From GCA-2686265 sp036010965 (GTDB taxonomy: Bacteria; Planctomycetota; UBA1135; GCA-002686595), in NCBI GenBank assembly GCA_036010965.1, contig DASCMO010000036.1, positions 1 to 20,478 of the forward strand: a DNA stretch of 20,478 nucleotides. The letters run 5' to 3'. The notes beneath the pieces were generated by a model. The model made no database searches, was not told the origin of the DNA, and worked only from the letters and a program-made list of their open reading frames with translations. Positions 13,734-20,478 of this stretch are shown here, piece by piece. Position 1 is the stretch's first letter; every line of letters starts with the position of its first letter. The translations under genes were made by a program, and so were the position numbers.

Positions 13734-14624
13734 ATGAGCGACGAGCAGCTATTTCCAGTCAACCTTGAGCTGCGCGAATCGACCGAGAGCGGCGAGGTCG
13801 GCGCGGGCCTCAGCCATACCCCGGGGGGCATGTTTCTGCTCTTCGTCCAGGAGATGGCTGCTCGCGGCGAACCCTGCGGGGCCGCCACGGTGATCCACGA
13901 CGCCGGCGGTCACGGGGGCCGGTACGTGGAACTTGCTCGCGCCCTGGCGGAGGGCGGCTGGGCGATCTCCATGCCCGACATGCGCGGCCATGGACGGAGC
14001 GAGGGCCCGCGCGGGCATTCGGCTGGGCTGAACGAGGTCGTGCGGGATCTGTCGGATGTGCAGGCGCACCTGGCCTACATGGCGCCCGATGTGCCGCGTG
14101 TGCTGATCGGCGACGGACTCGGCGCCCTCTACGCCCTGGCCGCCGCCGCCGAGGGCGGCGACGTACGTGCCCTGGTCCTCGCCTCGCCCCTGCTCACTCC
14201 GCGCTTTGAACCTCCCGCGGCCCCCGGCGGCCTGAAGAGGTTCTTCTCGAAGATCGGCCCGACCTCGCCGGGGCGGACGCTCTACCGGTCGGATCTGCTC
14301 ACCTCCGACGCCACCGAGGAGCGGGCCTGGGAAGAGGATGAACTGGTCCACGAGATCATCACCCTGCGCGCAGCCGAGCAGGCGTCCGAGGCCGCTGATC
14401 AGGTCGCGCGCCGGCTCGCTGCACTCGACATCCCGGTACTGATACTCCAGGGCGGCGAGGACGCCATCGGCGACCCCGATGGCGTGAGCGCTCTGGAGGG
14501 CGAAGGCGTTGATGTGCGGCACTTCGATGGCCTGCGCCACGATCTCTTCCACGAGGTTGGCCGTGCGGAGGTGATCGCCTTGGTTGGCGACTGGCTCACT
14601 GAGAAGGTCGTAGACTCGGTCTGA
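13734..14624 (+). CDS. Alpha/beta-hydrolase-fold protein lacking the nucleophilic serine
   Basis: The 296-residue protein aligns along its length with the monoacylglycerol-lipase/serine-aminopeptidase S33 type of alpha/beta hydrolase. HDAGGHGGRYVELARAL at 55-71 is the oxyanion-hole region (usually HGxGEHxxRY), and PDMRGHGRSEGPRGH at 81-95 follows as usual. The nucleophile elbow, normally GHSMG, reads GDGLG at 126-130, so Gly128 stands where the Ser should be and Asp127 replaces His. The expected acid (Asp243 in LQGGEDAIGDP) and His269 (GLRHDLFHE) are kept. A hydrolase mechanism using Ser is therefore not possible; the protein may be a binding or regulatory pseudo-enzyme or use a different chemistry. 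It has no signal peptide. AGAGAGG lies just before the ATG. It is 21 bases after the VWA gene. Confidence 0.85.
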   Translation: MSDEQLFPVNLELRESTESGEVGAGLSHTPGGMFLLFVQEMAARGEPCGAATVIHDAGGHGGRYVELARALAEGGWAISMPDMRGHGRSEGPRGHSAGLNEVVRDLSDVQAHLAYMAPDVPRVLIGDGLGALYALAAAAEGGDVRALVLASPLLTPRFEPPAAPGGLKRFFSKIGPTSPGRTLYRSDLLTSDATEERAWEEDELVHEIITLRAAEQASEAADQVARRLAALDIPVLILQGGEDAIGDPDGVSALEGEGVDVRHFDGLRHDLFHEVGRAEVIALVGDWLTEKVVDSV

Positions 14625-14653
14625 GGTCGCGACCTGCGTTCCCTGCCCGCTCG

Positions 14654-15094
14654 TCAGTCCACCTCGTCGACGCGCTCGCCGCCCTCGATCCAGTCGCGCA
14701 GGATCACCAGGGCGCTCCAGCTGTCGCGCAGCACGCGCCGCTTCGTGATCGGCACGCGCGCCTCGCGCTGGAGCTCCTCGGCGACTTTGGTAGAGAGGCG
14801 TTCATCCTGCAGGGCGATCGCGATCAGAGGCAGTCGCGCGCGCAGTCGGCGCACGAAGGCGCGCACCTGTGCGGCCCGCGGGCCCTCGCTGCCGTCCATG
14901 TTCATCGGCAGGCCGACCACCAATGTGCCCACCTCTCGCTCAAGGGCGATCTCCGCGACGTGCTCCACCAGCTCGTCACCGTCCCCCGCTCCCTCCCAGA
15001 CCTCCAGAGGGCGCGTGGCGATGCGCAGAGGGTCGCTGGCGGCGAACCCCGTACGGCGGGTTCCGTGGTCGATGGCGAGGACGGCGGCCTTCAT
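14654..15094 (-). CDS. ruvX: RuvX/YqgF-family nuclease (pre-16S rRNA processing / putative Holliday junction resolvase)
   Basis: This 146-residue protein is a standard-length YqgF/RuvX. AIDHGTRRTGFA at 7-18 holds catalytic Asp9, VGLPMNMDGSEGPRA at 60-74 is the family signature, DERLSTKVAEEL at 97-108 holds Glu98, and DSWSALVIL at 124-132 holds Asp124, giving the three acidic metal ligands of the RNase H-like fold. In Escherichia coli the homologue is needed for 5'-end processing of 16S rRNA; the Holliday-junction function is an older proposal. AGGAG lies four bases before the ATG, which starts only seven bases after the manC stop codon, so the two are in one operon. The C-terminus is slightly extended and acidic. 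It meets the plus-strand hydrolase-like gene tail to tail. Confidence 0.96.
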   Translation of the reverse strand: MKAAVLAIDHGTRRTGFAASDPLRIATRPLEVWEGAGDGDELVEHVAEIALEREVGTLVVGLPMNMDGSEGPRAAQVRAFVRRLRARLPLIAIALQDERLSTKVAEELQREARVPITKRRVLRDSWSALVILRDWIEGGERVDEVD

Positions 15095-15101
15095 CGGGCT
15101 C

Positions 15102-16166
15102 CTAGGAATCCGGGTCGCTCTCCGCGAGCCTGGCCACGATCGCCCTGACCTCCTGGGCCCGGGAGCGAGGACAGACCAGGGTCGTCCGGCCCGAGCGCAC
15201 CACGACCAGATCCCGTACTCCGATCAGAGCCGTCAGTCCTCCGTCGCCGTGGACAACGCAACCCTGGGCATCCTCGACGATGAGCCGCTCGCCGCCACCG
15301 ACGTGGTTGCCATCCGCGTCCTGCGCGAGCACATCCGCCAGGCTCGGCCAGGAGCCGACATCGTTCCAGGTGTAGTCGATAGGCAGCACGCTGCAGCGAT
15401 CGGAGCGTTCCATGATCGCCTCGTCGACCGGCAGGGACGGCAGGGTCGGGTAGACGCGCGCCAGGGTGGCGGCGTCACCCGGTCCGTCCAGCGCCGCGTG
15501 GATCGCGGGCGCGTGGTGCCGGAAGGCCTCGAGGATCACCGAAGTCTCCCACACGAAGATCCCCGCGTTCCAGCGGAAGCGGCCGCTCGCGACGAAGGCC
15601 GTCGCGCGCTCTGCGTCGGGTTTCTCGACGAAGCGCAGGACGGCGTAAGCCCCGATCCCGCCATGGTCGGCGAGCAGTTCCCCCTGTTCGATGTAGCCGT
15701 AGCCCGTGGCCGCGTGATCGGGCACGATGCCCAGGGTCACCAGGCGAGCGTCGCGCCTCGCCTCCGCGGCCGCCGCGACGATCGTACGCCGGAAGCTCTC
15801 CGCGGGCCGGATCACGTGGTCGGCCGGAAGCACCACCTGGACCGCCTGCGGATCACGGCGTCGGACCTCGAAGGCCGCCAGAGCGACGCAGGCCGCCGTG
15901 TTGCGTCCAATGGGCTCGAGCAGGATGTTCTCCCGCCGCAGGTCCGGGAGGCATTCGCGCACCAGACCTTCCTGGTCGGCCCCGGCGACCACCAGCACGC
16001 GCTCGGGGTCGATCAGCCCCGCCAGGCGCTCGACCGTCTCGCTGATCATCGGCCGCTCGCCTGCGACGGCCAGGAACTGCTTGGGACGCGCGCGCGTGCT
16101 GGCGGGCCAGAAGCGCGTACCGCTCCCGCCGGCCATGATCACGGCGAAGAGGTGCTCGTCTCGCAT
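15102..16166 (-). CDS. manC: Mannose-1-phosphate guanylyltransferase (GDP-mannose synthesis)
   Basis: The 354-residue product is a nucleotidyltransferase that makes GDP-mannose from mannose-1-phosphate and GTP. AVIMAGGSGTRFWPAS at 8-23 is the nucleotide-binding loop with the signature Arg, and RPKQFL at 27-32 carries the conserved Lys. LLEPIGRNTAACVALAA, VLPADHVI, RFVEKPD, FRWNAGIFVW and PIDYTWNDVGSW follow in the usual order. It ends after this core, without the phosphomannose isomerase domain of long ManC proteins, so it is the short single-function type. GDP-mannose feeds surface polysaccharides and glycosylation. The ATG has no Shine-Dalgarno, but a TACACT box ends six bases before it, suggesting an additional leaderless transcript. 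The AsmA-like gene ends 18 bases upstream. Confidence 0.96.
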   Translation of the reverse strand: MRDEHLFAVIMAGGSGTRFWPASTRARPKQFLAVAGERPMISETVERLAGLIDPERVLVVAGADQEGLVRECLPDLRRENILLEPIGRNTAACVALAAFEVRRRDPQAVQVVLPADHVIRPAESFRRTIVAAAAEARRDARLVTLGIVPDHAATGYGYIEQGELLADHGGIGAYAVLRFVEKPDAERATAFVASGRFRWNAGIFVWETSVILEAFRHHAPAIHAALDGPGDAATLARVYPTLPSLPVDEAIMERSDRCSVLPIDYTWNDVGSWPSLADVLAQDADGNHVGGGERLIVEDAQGCVVHGDGGLTALIGVRDLVVVRSGRTTLVCPRSRAQEVRAIVARLAESDPDS

Positions 16167-16172
16167 GGCGGG

Positions 16173-16178
16173 AGTGTA
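16173..16178 (-). promoter_or_regulatory. Candidate internal -10 box before manC
   Basis: On the minus strand ACGCTACACT reads into the ATG of manC six bases later. The TACACT hexamer (16178 to 16173) sits in the 18-base gap after the AsmA-like gene. It matches the GCTANNNT pattern of other starts in the window; no -35 box is apparent. Confidence 0.3.
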
Positions 16179-16184
16179 GCGTGC

Positions 16185-19100
16185 TCAGAAGCGGACAGGC
16201 AGCGAGGACAGGTCGGGCGCGGGCAGCCGCCGGTAGGAATCGTCGACGCCCTTGAAGACCGAGGCGAACGCGCCCTGAAGGACCACCACCGGGCGAGCCA
16301 TGTTGCCCCGGATGGAGACCGCCAGGAGCGTGTTCTGGAAGAAGTAGATCAGCTGGGTCAGCGGCTTGATCTTGTCCACCAGGCTGTAGCGAATCGCCAG
16401 GTCGTGGTGCAGGGTCCCGTCCATGTCCAGCTGCCCGCGGCCGATCAGTTTCAGGATCGGGCTGTGTACCACGATGTCCTCCATGTGGACGACGCCATCG
16501 GAGACGTGAAAGCGCGTGCTCATCTCGTCGAACACCGCGGTGTTCTCGAAGCCCAGCTGGGTGAACAGGTCGCGGAATACCGGGACGGACCAGAGGCGGC
16601 TCTCCTTCAGCCGGCCCGCTCCGGAGCCACGGATCGAGAGCAGATCGTCGAGGGATCCGGAGAGCTGCAAATCACAGGTCAGGCTGCCGCGGTCCGCGAC
16701 CGTCGAGGGGAACAGGCCCGCGAGGAGTTCACCGACATCGGCCTCTTCCAGTGCCACGGCGAGCTGGAAGGGGAAGGGCGCTTCCAGGTCCACGGAGAAG
16801 GCCGGTCCTGGGCGCTGGGTCCCGGATGCGCTGTCGGTGCCGATTCGCGAGAGGCGCCCGTTGACGAAGGCCCCCTCCAATTCGTCGAGGCTGAGGCGCG
16901 AGTCGAAGTAACTCACGAGCATGTGCGAGGGACCCAGGTCGCGCCCCAGGACATGACCGTACAGCTCGTCGATGGTGCCCCAGCCGCGCGCGCGGCCGTC
17001 CTCGATGATCAGCTGCTCGATGCGCGCCGTCGCCGAGCCGACGGAGATCGGGAGGCCGAGCTCCAGGGACATGTCGGAGAGGCGCAGGTCACCTGAGATC
17101 TCCAGGCGTGGAGTGCCCGTGAACTCCTGACTGAAGACCAGGTGCCCGGCGGGGACCTCGACGCGGCCCCGCCAGCTGAGGTCCTCGATCAGGGCATTGA
17201 TCGTCTCCTCGGCGAGGAAGAAGGAGAGGTGCTCGCGATCGAGGGGGACGTCGAGGGCTGCAAAATCTGCGTGCAGGCGGTAGCTCCCCTGGCCCAGTTC
17301 CAGCTCGGCGTGGGCGAGGTCGATCGGCGTCGACCCCAGGCGCGCGGTCAGCCCTTCGCCGGACAGGCGTCCATCGCTCAGGTCGAAGAATCCGCCCAGG
17401 TGGGTCAGGAGGAACCCCTCGCTGCCGCGGAAGTCGTTGGCTCGAAGGTGGAACCGATATTCGGTCGTGGGCGGTTCTCCGGAGCGCGGGACGCTCACCT
17501 CGGCCTGGAAGTCCAGGGCACCGAGGAGTTCGACGTCGGCGGAGGCGCCCAGGATCTCGGGTGAGTCAGTGAGCTCTTCGAGAGCGCCACGCAGGTCCGC
17601 GAGCAGGGCGTCGTCGGAAGGTCGCAGGGCAGCGCCGGTCACGATCGCGCTACCGTCCTCCCCGGCGGGGAAGGTCGCTGTGAAGGTCACCGGGATGTTC
17701 TCCCGCCAGCGTCCGATCAGGGGCGAGACCACCGTCTTCACGAGCGCCTGGGGCCGCGACTCGGGGTCCTTGGACCCGGGCTCGACCACTTCCACCAGCA
17801 CGCGACCCCGCACGTCCCGGGCAAGGATAGGGAAGGCGGCCGGCCGCAGGCGAACGCCCGCGGCGGGCGTGATCTCGATCTGCGTGCGCGTGTCGCCCGC
17901 CCAGCCGTGCCGCGTACGGGTCAGGAGCAGATGGGCGTCGCCCTCGGGCGCGAAGGCGGTGATCGTGTCTCCGACGCCTTCGAGCGACGCGCCGACCACC
18001 TGGCGATCGCTGCCCGCCAGGTCGAGGTCATGCACCTCGAGGTGCAGCACATCCAGCGAGGATCCCGGCTTCTGCTCCCCGACGGAATCGCGCTCGCGCC
18101 GTGTTCGAGCGCTCAGGGCCACGCGAGGCGCGCTATCGAGCCTGCCCTCGAGGGCCAGGCGCACGGCTGAGTCCCCGCGGCCGTCATCGATGAACTGGAT
18201 CTCCCCGTTGATTCCGGCGATGGGGGCGGGGACCGGGAGCCAGCTCGCGCTGAGATTGGTGAGTTCCAGGTTCACCTCTGCGGCCATGTGCTCGAGGCCG
18301 CTGCGCCGGGACAGGTGTACGCCGATGTCCACCGTCCCCCCGTCGGGCGAGTAGCGCTCCTCCACATCGGCCAGGGCCTTGAGGCCTGCCAGGCCTTTCA
18401 TCGCCGCGCGAACCTCGTCGTCAATCACGACGCCCGTCCAGCGCAGGGTCAAGTCCTCCTCGGGTCGCCCGAAGCCGGGAGCGAAGGGCGGCATGTCGAC
18501 CGGCGGTGACCAGGCCTGGAAGGCGAGCTCGAGGGAGCTTTCGGCGTGCCGACCTGAGAGGGTCAGCCCGATGCAATCGGGCCGCAGGACACGTGGCGTG
18601 TGGGCAAAGAGCACGCGCACATCCTGGCAGATGATGGGGAGCGGGAAGGCGATCGGCAGCTCCCCTGTGCTCGTCGGCCAGCCGTGCCAGGTTCCGCGCG
18701 CCTCGCCCACGGTCCCCACTAGGGCGACGTACTCGATGTACGGAATCGGATCATCGGGCGCTTTCCACGTATCGTGGCAGCGCAGTCCGAGGGTCACGTC
18801 GACCTGAGCCCGAGGAGCCGAGGCGCGCCAGGGCTGCTCCAGCCAGCGCGGCCGCCCAAGCAGATCGAGGGTGCGCTCGTCGAACGGTAGGTCCTTGAGG
18901 TTTGCCCAGCTCTCTAAGAGGAACCCTGCGCGCGCCGCGGCGCCCACCCGCGCCCCGCCACCGAAGGCGTGCTCATCCCAGCGTCCGGCGAAGCGCGCGC
19001 GCCCATCCCAGGCTTCTGGATCCCACAGGGCGTCATCGTCGTCGGGAGTGAAGGTGGCCCGCAGGTCGAGTTCCACCCCCTCGATCGGTCGCTCGCCCGT

Positions 19101-19922
19101 GGGAGGCAGGATCGCGCCGTCACGCAGGCTGACGCTCAGTTTGCCGGAAGGTGGAAAGTCGCCGCGCACGCTCAGCTTCCCCCAGCCCTCCAGCATCACC
19201 GATCCCTGTGGCTCGAGATCGCGGATGGGGTCAAGGAAGCTCGCCTCGGGGATGGCCACGGCTCGCAAGTCGATCGCGTGCCCGCTGGCCCGGAACTCCA
19301 GGCCCTCCTCCTCGGAGCCGTGTCCGGTCAGAAAGACCGCCGACGCCACGGTGGCGTAGGGCGAGCGCGGGAGAGCGAGGCGACCCTTGATCGCGGAGTG
19401 TCCGTCGTCCGCACGCGTCAGGGAGAGGTCGAGGCGGCCGACCTCCAGCGCTTCCCCGGCAGGCCCCTCGACGGCGATGTTCAGGGAGCGGACCTGGATC
19501 TGGGGCAGGCTGCCCGGGGCGCCGCGCTGCCGTGTCTCCTGCAGATCGAGCAGGTCGCGCGTTCCGCGCGTAAGGTCCCGCCCCACGAGCACCTCGCCGC
19601 CGTCGATCTCAACCGAGCGCAGGGCGAAGCCGCGAGCGGAGTCGAAGCCGACGATCATGTGCAGGCGATCGAGGCGGATCAGGCGACCCTGGCCCCGGAC
19701 GCTGAATCCGTGCAGGACCACGCCCGGCTCGGACCAGCGGAATTCGGCCCCCTCGATCTGGACTTCGGTACCCACGGCGCCCAGGCGCGTGTTCAAGAGG
19801 TCCAGAAGCCAGCGCTCGCAGAGGCCGGTCTCCTCGACGGCGGTGAGGGTGGCCAGGGCCGCGAGGACCGCCCAGCCCAGGCCCAGGCTCAGCCGTGCCG
19901 CGACACTCTTGAGCTTGTTCAT
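16185..19922 (-). CDS. Very large AsmA/YhdP-like membrane-anchored protein
   Basis: This 1245-residue protein has one N-terminal membrane helix (about 10-30, LSLGLGWAVLAALATLTAVE) and then a long periplasmic body of repeated beta strands, with few Cys and no enzyme motif. The C-terminal part (about 1107-1220) is typical of the AsmA-like superfamily: ESRLWSVPVFRDLFTQLGFE, VSDGVVHMEDIVVHSPIL, KLIGRGQLDMDGTLHHDLAI, and LLAVSIRGNMARPVVVLQG. Long AsmA-like proteins such as YhdP and TamB are bridge-like proteins that carry phospholipids between the inner and outer membranes, and this size fits such a role, which also implies a two-membrane cell. The start ATG overlaps the TGA of the alr gene in ATGA (19919-19922), so translation is probably coupled. 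There is no Shine-Dalgarno of note, in line with coupling. Confidence 0.9.
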   Translation of the reverse strand: MNKLKSVAARLSLGLGWAVLAALATLTAVEETGLCERWLLDLLNTRLGAVGTEVQIEGAEFRWSEPGVVLHGFSVRGQGRLIRLDRLHMIVGFDSARGFALRSVEIDGGEVLVGRDLTRGTRDLLDLQETRQRGAPGSLPQIQVRSLNIAVEGPAGEALEVGRLDLSLTRADDGHSAIKGRLALPRSPYATVASAVFLTGHGSEEEGLEFRASGHAIDLRAVAIPEASFLDPIRDLEPQGSVMLEGWGKLSVRGDFPPSGKLSVSLRDGAILPPTGERPIEGVELDLRATFTPDDDDALWDPEAWDGRARFAGRWDEHAFGGGARVGAAARAGFLLESWANLKDLPFDERTLDLLGRPRWLEQPWRASAPRAQVDVTLGLRCHDTWKAPDDPIPYIEYVALVGTVGEARGTWHGWPTSTGELPIAFPLPIICQDVRVLFAHTPRVLRPDCIGLTLSGRHAESSLELAFQAWSPPVDMPPFAPGFGRPEEDLTLRWTGVVIDDEVRAAMKGLAGLKALADVEERYSPDGGTVDIGVHLSRRSGLEHMAAEVNLELTNLSASWLPVPAPIAGINGEIQFIDDGRGDSAVRLALEGRLDSAPRVALSARTRRERDSVGEQKPGSSLDVLHLEVHDLDLAGSDRQVVGASLEGVGDTITAFAPEGDAHLLLTRTRHGWAGDTRTQIEITPAAGVRLRPAAFPILARDVRGRVLVEVVEPGSKDPESRPQALVKTVVSPLIGRWRENIPVTFTATFPAGEDGSAIVTGAALRPSDDALLADLRGALEELTDSPEILGASADVELLGALDFQAEVSVPRSGEPPTTEYRFHLRANDFRGSEGFLLTHLGGFFDLSDGRLSGEGLTARLGSTPIDLAHAELELGQGSYRLHADFAALDVPLDREHLSFFLAEETINALIEDLSWRGRVEVPAGHLVFSQEFTGTPRLEISGDLRLSDMSLELGLPISVGSATARIEQLIIEDGRARGWGTIDELYGHVLGRDLGPSHMLVSYFDSRLSLDELEGAFVNGRLSRIGTDSASGTQRPGPAFSVDLEAPFPFQLAVALEEADVGELLAGLFPSTVADRGSLTCDLQLSGSLDDLLSIRGSGAGRLKESRLWSVPVFRDLFTQLGFENTAVFDEMSTRFHVSDGVVHMEDIVVHSPILKLIGRGQLDMDGTLHHDLAIRYSLVDKIKPLTQLIYFFQNTLLAVSIRGNMARPVVVLQGAFASVFKGVDDSYRRLPAPDLSSLPVRF

Positions 19923-20478
19923 TCGAGGCTCGTGGCGAGGTCGTCGGCGCGCGCCTGATCCCCGCCGGCGGGGGATCCCTGCGAGTCGCGCGCCGCGTTT
20001 GCCCGTACGTGGGATCGGATACCAGGCCGGGCGCCGCTAGGTAGGAGCAGCTCTTCGCCACCGCGGACGATGCGCGGGACACGCCGGCCGACCGAGCATG
20101 TGATCTCGTAGGGAATGGTCAGCGCCTGGCTCGCCACTTCCTCGACCGTCGGGCTCTCTGGGCTCCCGAACAAGGTCGCCCGGTCACCCGGCCTGACGCC
20201 CTCCACGCCGGTCACGTCGATCGTGACGTAGTCCATCGAGATGTTGCCCACTATCGGCGTTCGCGCTCCGCGCACACAGACCTCGCCGCGGTTGCCCAGG
20301 TTCCAGGGGACGCCGTCGGCGTAACCCACCGAGAGGGTCGCGATGCGCGCCGGCCGCGGTGCGCTCCAGGTCGATCCATACCCGACGGTCGCGCCGGGCG
20401 GGAGCTCCTTGACGAGGGCGACCTGGCAGTGGAGCGACATGACCGGGCGCAACTCGTCCGCGCCAGGGAGTGCGCCGG
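19919..20478 (-). CDS. alr: Alanine racemase, C-terminal domain (partial, 5' end beyond window)
   Basis: The frame is open to the window edge and encodes at least 186 residues of the alanine racemase C-terminal beta domain. LRPVMSLHCQVALVKELPPG and VGYGSTW contain the catalytic Tyr (Tyr265 in Geobacillus Alr). LSVGYADGVP and VGNISMDYVTIDVTGVEGVR (with the substrate-contacting Met-Asp) follow, then IPYEITCSVGRRVPRI with the second active-site Tyr. The N-terminal PLP-barrel with the Schiff-base Lys lies outside. The enzyme makes D-alanine for peptidoglycan. The last 45 or so residues, rich in Ala, Arg and Gly, extend past the usual end and look disordered. The stop codon overlaps the start of the AsmA-like gene. 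Confidence 0.95.
   Translation of the reverse strand, partial: GALPGADELRPVMSLHCQVALVKELPPGATVGYGSTWSAPRPARIATLSVGYADGVPWNLGNRGEVCVRGARTPIVGNISMDYVTIDVTGVEGVRPGDRATLFGSPESPTVEEVASQALTIPYEITCSVGRRVPRIVRGGEELLLPSGARPGIRSHVRANAARDSQGSPAGGDQARADDLATSLE

Noticed and set aside
14624..14635. Perfect palindrome AGGTCGCGACCT between convergent genes
   Set aside because: At 12 bases in GC-rich DNA this could arise by chance, it has no loop suitable for a terminator hairpin, and only one copy is seen.
14745..17096. A 783-residue plus-strand frame
   Set aside because: It is antisense to ruvX, manC and the AsmA-like gene and shows no domain.
1..20478. Defence island, CRISPR, prophage or transposon
   Set aside because: No repeat array, integrase, transposase, toxin-antitoxin pair or phage gene is visible; the genes are metabolic, envelope or protein-turnover types.

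Overview
The window is about 20.5 kb of GC-rich bacterial chromosome, densely packed with genes on both strands. The gene types suggest a Gram-negative-type bacterium with an outer membrane, plausibly Planctomycetota or a similar deep-branching lineage: exported EF-hand and HEAT-repeat proteins, a lipoprotein M1 peptidase, a very large AsmA-like protein, ManC, and a bacterial type A RNase P RNA. This assignment is an inference from gene style, not from a marker tree. I see no phage, insertion sequence, CRISPR array or tRNA. The region looks like ordinary core and accessory chromosome with a few unusual genes.

Layout. 1-162 is the 3' end of a probable glycosylasparaginase-like gene. 250-3935 is a minus-strand block: an AgcS-type sodium:amino-acid symporter, a DegT/DnrJ-type sugar aminotransferase joined to it by a 4-base stop/start overlap, then an exported four-EF-hand protein. 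Divergent from it, 4110-5450 encodes an exported HExxH zinc peptidase. 5459-5661 is a small two-helix membrane protein gene broken by a one-base frameshift, and 5759-6640 an unrecognised protein, both on the minus strand. 6704-9202 is an M1-family aminopeptidase lipoprotein with a C-terminal HEAT-repeat half. 9298-9873 is an AhpD-like (peroxidase-related) gene whose redox motif reads Cys-His-Tyr-UGA. 9966-10890 holds a small basic/beta-rich protein and a Nudix hydrolase on the minus strand. 11202-11588 (minus) is rnpB. 11709-14624 is a plus-strand pair: a coiled-coil/HEAT/VWA protein and an alpha/beta-hydrolase that has lost its nucleophile. 14654-20478 (minus) is a run alr - AsmA-like - manC - ruvX with overlaps or tiny gaps.

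The main discovery is the AhpD-like gene. An in-frame TGA sits exactly where the second cysteine of the CxxC redox motif belongs. The reading frame continues for 109 codons with normal family sequence. A stem-loop with a G in the second loop position starts about 15-18 nt after the TGA, with its apical loop 25 nt downstream, as expected for a bacterial SECIS element. The gene is therefore best read as a 191-residue selenoprotein rather than a truncated 81-residue protein plus a fragment.

Other points of interest are the Ser-to-Gly nucleophile loss in the alpha/beta-hydrolase, the frameshifted small membrane protein, HEAT modules attached to two different exported enzymes or adhesion-type domains, and a recurring GCTANNNT box immediately upstream of several genes and of rnpB that may be the local -10 promoter element, in two cases so close to the ATG that leaderless transcripts are predicted.
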